A stretch of 9,573 bases of DNA, from positions 1 to 9,573 of the forward strand of contig DATDXW010000004.1 of assembly GCA_035289125.1 (NCBI GenBank), written 5' to 3'. The position numbers and the translations under genes were made by a program. The notes below the pieces were generated by a model that did not search any database, had not been told where the DNA came from, and saw nothing but the letters and a program-made list of their open reading frames with translations. The stretch is from JACQID01 sp035289125. Lineage in GTDB: Archaea > Aenigmatarchaeota > Aenigmatarchaeia > GW2011-AR5. Below, in pieces: positions 6,496 through 9,573 of the stretch. Position 1 is the stretch's first letter, and every line of letters begins with the position of its first letter.

Positions 6496-7356
6496 ATGCT
6501 GATTGTGAACAGGAAAAGGGGCGCGATGGAAGCGCTAGAGACCGTAGAAGTGGAATCATTGCCACGCTCAAAGCTGGCGATTAGAATTCTGAAGCACCTG
6601 ACGAAGAAGCCGTCTTACGCCAAGGAAATCGCCCGCGCACTGGGTGAAGAAGAGCAGAAAATTTACTACCACATACGGAATCTGGAGAAGATGAAACTTA
6701 TCAAAAAGCAAAGCGAAAAAATAATGGGCGGGGCGGTGGCAAAGTATTATAATTTGAGCAAGCCGTCGTTCTTCATGCGCTTCGGCGAGTTCTCCCCTGC
6801 ATCCATAGTGCCGCACGAACCGGGCTTTCTTTATCCTTTGATAGAAAACGGCAGGCTCAACGCTCGGATAGTTCTGGGCTCTCCCGACCCGCACGGACCC
6901 GAAGGCGCCCGTTCGCGCGACGCTTATTATGCCGTGGATTTGGCGCTTTTTCTCGGCTCGCATCTGATGAAAAGCACGCCTTCCGTGATTTTGGACACGG
7001 ACATAGAGAAAGAAGAAATGAAAGGAAATCTGATAATCGTCGGCGGACCCGTAACTAATCGCGTCACAAAAATGATGAACAGCGCTCTGCCTGTCCACTT
7101 CGCGGGCAAGGACGTTTATTCTTCCGTTACGAAGAAGACATATAAGTCCGAAAACGCGGGGATCGTCGTGAAAGCACGAAATCCGTTGAACATAGAAAGC
7201 ACTATTCTGCTTCTTGCAGGCAGACGCCATGCCGGAACTAAGGCGGCGATAATCGCATTATGCAGGCATTCTTTCGCACAAGAGAATCATGCAGTCGTGG
7301 AAGGCATTGATACTGACGGGGATGGAATAGTAGACGATGTTAGAATTCTGGAATAG
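6496..7356 (+). CDS. Winged-helix DNA-binding protein fused to an S-layer C-terminal-like domain
   Basis: A 286-aa protein. Residues about 24-90 form an ArsR-like winged helix: KLAIRILKHLTKKPSYAKEI, then QKIYYHIRNLEKMKLIKK as recognition helix and wing start. The rest (about 120-286) resembles the C-terminal region of archaeal S-layer proteins, with IVGGPVTNRVT (181-191), AGIVVKARNP (221-230), HAGTKAA (245-251) and a closing DTDGDGIVDDV (272-282). That last motif has the DxDxDG pattern of calcium-binding loops. I see no signal peptide or membrane segment, so it should be cytoplasmic. The ATG at 6496 gives 286 aa; the ATG at 6526, preceded by a purine-rich stretch, would remove ten residues and is a real alternative. 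It is divergent from glmU-glmS. A regulator sensing a sugar, ion or envelope signal is inferred, not shown. Confidence 0.75.
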   Translation: MLIVNRKRGAMEALETVEVESLPRSKLAIRILKHLTKKPSYAKEIARALGEEEQKIYYHIRNLEKMKLIKKQSEKIMGGAVAKYYNLSKPSFFMRFGEFSPASIVPHEPGFLYPLIENGRLNARIVLGSPDPHGPEGARSRDAYYAVDLALFLGSHLMKSTPSVILDTDIEKEEMKGNLIIVGGPVTNRVTKMMNSALPVHFAGKDVYSSVTKKTYKSENAGIVVKARNPLNIESTILLLAGRRHAGTKAAIIALCRHSFAQENHAVVEGIDTDGDGIVDDVRILE

Positions 7357-7359
7357 CCA

Positions 7360-7782
7360 CTAATCCAACAAGCCTTTACCATATAAATTTCCAAGAAGGT
7401 AGAGATTTTCTATCTGTCCCGATAAAAGTCCGTCGGGGAGATGATGTGCGTTTTCCTTCACGTATGCTTTTCTTAGCCTTTGAAGTGTAGTTTGTTGTCC
7501 AGGCGTCAATGACTTTACATCCAACATCATCCGGGCATACGCAAGCGCATCAGACATATCATGCATGAGCGAATTCCGGTAATCAGATGACACGCGCAAT
7601 TCCATACGTCGGGCAAACAAAATAATACTGTCATGATCTACGCGTTCGCCTCGTAACGCTCTTCTGTGCATAACTCCGTAAACTCTATCAGGAAGACTCG
7701 TATGATACCCATCGCGCAAAGTGTGATACATAAAGTTATCCACTACGCGCTTTAACGAAGCGTCAACAGGAATGGGTGGCAT
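7360..7782 (-). CDS. Hypothetical protein, 140 aa, directly downstream of TFB
   Basis: I do not recognise this family. From the ATG at 7782 it encodes 140 aa, beginning MPPIPVDASLKRVVDNFMYH and ending LYLLGNLYGKGLLD. It looks soluble and mostly helical, with many Arg, His and Met (for example FARRMELRV at 56-64 and HDMSDALAYARMMLDV at 74-89). There is no signal peptide, membrane segment or Cys cluster. The frame stays open upstream into the TFB gene only from TTG codons, so the ATG seven nt after the TFB stop is the better start. The ribosome site is weak (GAGGAG about 13 nt upstream), so translation may depend on coupling to TFB. Its stop is three nt from the stop of the convergent winged-helix gene. 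A transcription-related role is suggested by position alone. Confidence 0.6.
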   Translation of the reverse strand: MPPIPVDASLKRVVDNFMYHTLRDGYHTSLPDRVYGVMHRRALRGERVDHDSIILFARRMELRVSSDYRNSLMHDMSDALAYARMMLDVKSLTPGQQTTLQRLRKAYVKENAHHLPDGLLSGQIENLYLLGNLYGKGLLD

Positions 7783-7789
7783 AGCAAAA

Positions 7790-8710
7790 TCAACTCTCCT
7801 CTTCCTTGGATTTCTTCTCGACTTCTTCTTCGATATTAAGAGCCTCGGCCATTTCCTTGTACCTGTTGCGGATTGTGACCTCGGTGACGCCGACAACGTC
7901 TGCGACTTCGCGCTGGGTTTTTCTTTCTCCTTCCAGCACGGAAGCGATGTAGATAGCAGCAGCCGCGCAGCCCGTAGGGCCCTTGCCGGAGATGACGTCT
8001 TTTTCCTTCGCTGCCTTCAGTATCCTAATCGCGTGCATCTGCGTTTTATCTGAGAGTTTCAGCATTGAAGAGAATCGCGGTATGTAAGCATCTGCCTTAG
8101 CCGGCAGTATCCTTATATCCAGCTTCCTTGATATGTAACGGTACGTTCTCCCCAGCTCGCGCTTGCCTATGCCCGACGCCTGAGATATCTCCGTGAGCGT
8201 CCTCGGGGTGTGATATTCGCGCGACAATGAATAAACGAGAGCCGCGATTATGCTTTCTATCGAGCGCCCGCGTACCAATCCTTTCTGCAAGGCTTTCTCG
8301 TAAAGCTTCGCAACCTCTTCATGAAGCGTCTTCGGCAGTCCAAGATAGGACACAAGACGCTGCAGCTCGCTCATCGCGAAGCTCATGTTCCTGTCCTTGC
8401 TCGTAAGCAGACGCTTCTGCCACTTTCTTATCCTGAAAAACTGCCCCCTCTTTTTGGCAGGCACCTTGAAAAGCTCCGTGGAGCCCTTGCCTATCTCCGT
8501 CGTCAACCCTTTGTCGTGGCGCTTATGTGTTAGCGGAGCGCCTGTTCTAGCTCTCTTCACCTTTTGCTCGTAGTCAAACGCCCGCCATTCCTGCCCGACG
8601 TCTATCATACCTTCCTCCATGACCACGCCGCATTTTGCACACACCTTTTCGGCGCGATCCGAGTCCTTGGAGAAATTCGTTGAGCCACATTCAGGACACT
8701 TTGACGCCAT
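7790..8710 (-). CDS. tfb: Transcription initiation factor B (TFB, archaeal TFIIB)
   Basis: A 306-aa general transcription factor that binds the TATA-TBP complex and recruits RNA polymerase. The N-terminal zinc ribbon has C5-x2-C8 and C24-x2-C27. A B-finger/linker follows, with QEWRAFDYEQK (40-50) and the family-typical TGAPLTHKRHDKGLTTEIG (56-74). Cyclin repeat 1 (about 105-195) contains RGRSIESIIAALVYSLSRE. Repeat 2 (about 205-292) ends in the helix-turn-helix TQREVADVVGVTEVTIRNRY (265-284), which reads the BRE upstream of TATA boxes. The last 13 residues form a Lys/Glu-rich tail. The ATG at 8710 has a GGTGAT ribosome site three nt upstream, so this gene has a short leader. All zinc ligands are present, indicating a functional TFB. 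Confidence 0.96.
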   Translation of the reverse strand: MASKCPECGSTNFSKDSDRAEKVCAKCGVVMEEGMIDVGQEWRAFDYEQKVKRARTGAPLTHKRHDKGLTTEIGKGSTELFKVPAKKRGQFFRIRKWQKRLLTSKDRNMSFAMSELQRLVSYLGLPKTLHEEVAKLYEKALQKGLVRGRSIESIIAALVYSLSREYHTPRTLTEISQASGIGKRELGRTYRYISRKLDIRILPAKADAYIPRFSSMLKLSDKTQMHAIRILKAAKEKDVISGKGPTGCAAAAIYIASVLEGERKTQREVADVVGVTEVTIRNRYKEMAEALNIEEEVEKKSKEEES

Positions 8711-8758
8711 TAAATCACCATACTCAATTCAGACTTATTGGAGGTGGTATTATTTCCA

Positions 8759-8767
8759 CTTTATAAT
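8759..8767 (-). promoter_or_regulatory. Probable TATA box of the TFB gene
   Basis: The minus strand reads GATTATAAAG. Transcription starting about 25 nt downstream would leave a leader of about 28 nt that carries the GGTGAT ribosome site. Confidence 0.45.
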
Positions 8768-8897
8768 CATGGTCATACTTGCTACACCCTTCTCATGATA
8801 CAATAAAATCGCCATCTCATCATCGTTTTACCAATATTCGTCACTCTTGTGAAGTAACAGTCACTTATCTGTCAAATTGTTAATTCTCACAATAAAG

Positions 8898-8940
8898 TAT
8901 TTAAAGATTTTGGTAATTCGCGGGAAAAGGCTTTTTAGCC
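8898..8940 (+). promoter_or_regulatory. Histone promoter: two TATA-like elements, one in a palindrome
   Basis: TATTTAAAG (8898-8906) is the better TATA box and predicts a leader of about 30 nt, but no Shine-Dalgarno is visible before the ATG. CTTTTTAG (8931-8938) is centred 25 nt before the ATG, the spacing of the leaderless genes here. It sits inside GGCT-TTTT-AGCC (8929-8940), a small inverted repeat that could bind a protein over the TATA site. Confidence 0.45.
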
Positions 8941-8958
8941 TGCCGCCAATAAGTTATT

Positions 8959-9165
8959 ATGCCTCTTCCTATCCTGCCTTTCGAAAAAATAGCCAAAAAC
9001 GCCGGCGCCAAGCGCATAGGGAAAGACGCCGTGGAAGAGCTACGAGACGTAATAGAGGAATACGGCTTCTCGCTCGCCCAAAAAGCTGTCAAATTAAGCG
9101 AGCACGCCGGGCGGCGCACCGTGAAAGAAAAAGACATAGAGCTCGCTTCTAAGGGAATCGTGTAA
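8959..9165 (+). CDS. Archaeal histone
   Basis: A 68-aa single histone fold without tails, the standard size. It starts MPLPILPFEKIAKNAGAKRI, matching the family's first helix and the loop holding AKRI (17-20). The long central helix runs about 23-50 (DAVEELRDVIEEYGFSLAQK). The second loop/third helix is RRTVKEKDIELA (52-63), with the Arg-Thr pair (R53, T54) that contacts DNA in known histones. Dimers wrap DNA and can stack into longer nucleosome-like fibres, so it helps compact the chromosome. It is divergent from TFB, placing two global transcription and chromatin genes on one spacer. The hairpin repeat array begins about 15 nt after its stop, so its mRNA could include those hairpins. Confidence 0.95.
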   Translation: MPLPILPFEKIAKNAGAKRIGKDAVEELRDVIEEYGFSLAQKAVKLSEHAGRRTVKEKDIELASKGIV

Positions 9166-9175
9166 TTATAAATAT

Positions 9176-9514
9176 AATATGGCATCGACTTGCGAAGCGA
9201 GGAATAGTCAAATATAATATGGGATACGATTCACGAATGAAATGAGTGAAGGGTATTGGGATACGATTCACGAATGAAATGAGTGAAGGGTATTGGCATT
9301 GACTTTTTGCCACGCAAAAAGGGGATGCTTTTAAAGCAATACAGAAAAAGTGAGATGAATATGGCATCGACTTGCGAAGCGAGAGTAGAAAGTATAATAT
9401 GGGATACGACTTGCGAACGAAGTGAGCGAGGGAAGGCAAGGATAATATGGGATACGACTTGCGAAGCGAGGGGTATTGGGATACGACTCACGAACGAAGT
9501 GAGTGAGGGGTATT
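9176..9514 (+). repeat. Array of about eight covarying hairpin repeats
   Basis: Related units start at 9181, 9221, 9258, 9295, 9363, 9401, 9449 and 9478. Full units are 37 bp; 9221-9257 and 9258-9294 are identical tandem copies. The plan is GGSAT(A)CGAY, stem, loop, complementary stem, GG, then GTATT; several units are preceded by ATAATAT. In full units ATAC also pairs with the closing GTAT around a GA/GG internal loop. Stems differ yet pair: TTCAC/GTGAA, CTCAC/GTGAG, CTTGC/GCGAG (one G-U) and CTTTTTGC/GCAAAAAG (9303-9321). Long units have the 11-base loop GAAYGAARTGA; short ones (9181, 9363, 9449) have GAA, as if eight bases were lost. Bases 9325-9362 fill one repeat-sized slot with TGCTTTTAAAGCA. 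Confidence 0.8.
9503..9514 (+). promoter_or_regulatory. Ribosome site embedded in the last hairpin repeat
   Basis: GTGAGGGG (9503-9510) lies four nt before the ATG at 9515 and resembles the archaeal Shine-Dalgarno GGAGGTGAT. The same bases form the 3' arm of the final repeat: GTGAG (9503-9507) pairs with CTCAC (9487-9491), and GTAT (9510-9513) pairs with ATAC (9481-9484). Folding would therefore hide the ribosome site. Confidence 0.4.
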
Positions 9515-9573
9515 ATGAAGGGAATTATGCAGGAAGTGTTGCTGGTGGCGATTGTGGTCACTTCGACGCTTGT
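9515..9573 (+). CDS. N-terminus of a membrane or secreted protein (partial)
   Basis: The frame opens at ATG 9515 and runs off the window after 19 codons: MKGIMQEVLLVAIVVTSTL. A short basic start, then a long hydrophobic stretch, marks a signal peptide or membrane anchor. Lys-Gly before a hydrophobic helix with a Glu resembles archaeal class III (pilin-like) signals, in which the peptidase cuts after Gly. Here, however, the Glu would be at +4 rather than the usual +5. A purine-rich ribosome site sits four nt upstream, inside the last hairpin repeat. Product and full length are unknown. Confidence 0.5.
   Translation, partial: MKGIMQEVLLVAIVVTSTL

Larger units (their letters stand above)
8711..8958. 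other. Divergent TFB-histone spacer
   Basis: This 248-bp AT-rich spacer contains the promoters of both genes and no credible ORF. GTCACT occurs twice, 20 bp apart (8840-8845, 8860-8865). The first copy overlaps the inverted repeat TCAC-TCTT-GTGA (8841-8852). These are possible regulator sites; nothing else stands out. Confidence 0.35.

Noticed and set aside
8740..8748. GGAGGTGGT, a perfect Shine-Dalgarno on the plus strand
   Set aside because: No start codon lies within a usable distance; the next ATG (8769) opens only a nine-codon frame. It lies between the TFB TATA box and its expected transcription start.
9176..9514. CRISPR array
   Set aside because: Units are partly in direct tandem with no unique spacers of constant length, stems vary between units, and no cas gene is nearby.
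9149..9561. Long open frames on the minus strand across the repeat array, with recurring RESYP-like and SRIPYY-like peptides
   Set aside because: They come from the DNA repeat read in several frames at once. Unit length (29 or 37 bp) is not a multiple of three, there is no promoter or ribosome site, and the same repeat is open in all three frames.

Overview
The window is archaeal. It carries ribosomal protein eS1, transcription factor B (TFB), a tail-less archaeal histone, an archaeal ATP-dependent DNA ligase, and archaeal TATA boxes. Several first genes have a TATA box centred 23-25 nt before the start codon and no Shine-Dalgarno, the hallmark of leaderless mRNA. Genes inside operons, and eS1 and TFB, carry GGTGA(T)-type ribosome sites. 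I cannot place the species. A reduced, DPANN-like or small euryarchaeal genome is a guess from tight packing and unfamiliar proteins.

Layout, left to right. A 38-aa ribbon-helix-helix protein (19-135, minus) with its own strong TATA box lies downstream of eS1 (214-777, minus). A 251-bp divergent spacer follows, unusually rich in inverted repeats, then the DNA ligase (1029-2660, plus). A HAD-family hydrolase (2662-3333, minus) converges on the ligase with a 1-nt gap. After a 221-bp spacer containing hairpins comes a two-gene minus-strand operon: sugar-1-phosphate nucleotidyltransferase (5269-6414), then glmS (3555-5267). Together these supply amino sugar and activated sugar for glycans. Divergent from it is a winged-helix protein (6496-7356, plus) fused to a domain resembling the archaeal S-layer protein C-terminal region. 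Next comes an unrecognised 140-aa protein (7360-7782, minus) immediately downstream of TFB (7790-8710, minus), then the histone gene (8959-9165, plus).

The last 400 bases (about 9170-9514) hold an array of about eight short hairpin repeats. The stems differ between units but stay base-paired. The final hairpin ends one base before the ATG of a new plus-strand gene with a hydrophobic, membrane-type N-terminus, which runs off the window.

Three parts deserve most attention: the covarying hairpin array with its possible control of the downstream gene; the winged-helix/S-layer-like fusion divergent from cell-surface sugar genes; and the nested inverted repeats between eS1 and the ligase. Small items that are easily missed are the 38-aa RHH gene and the partial gene at the right edge.
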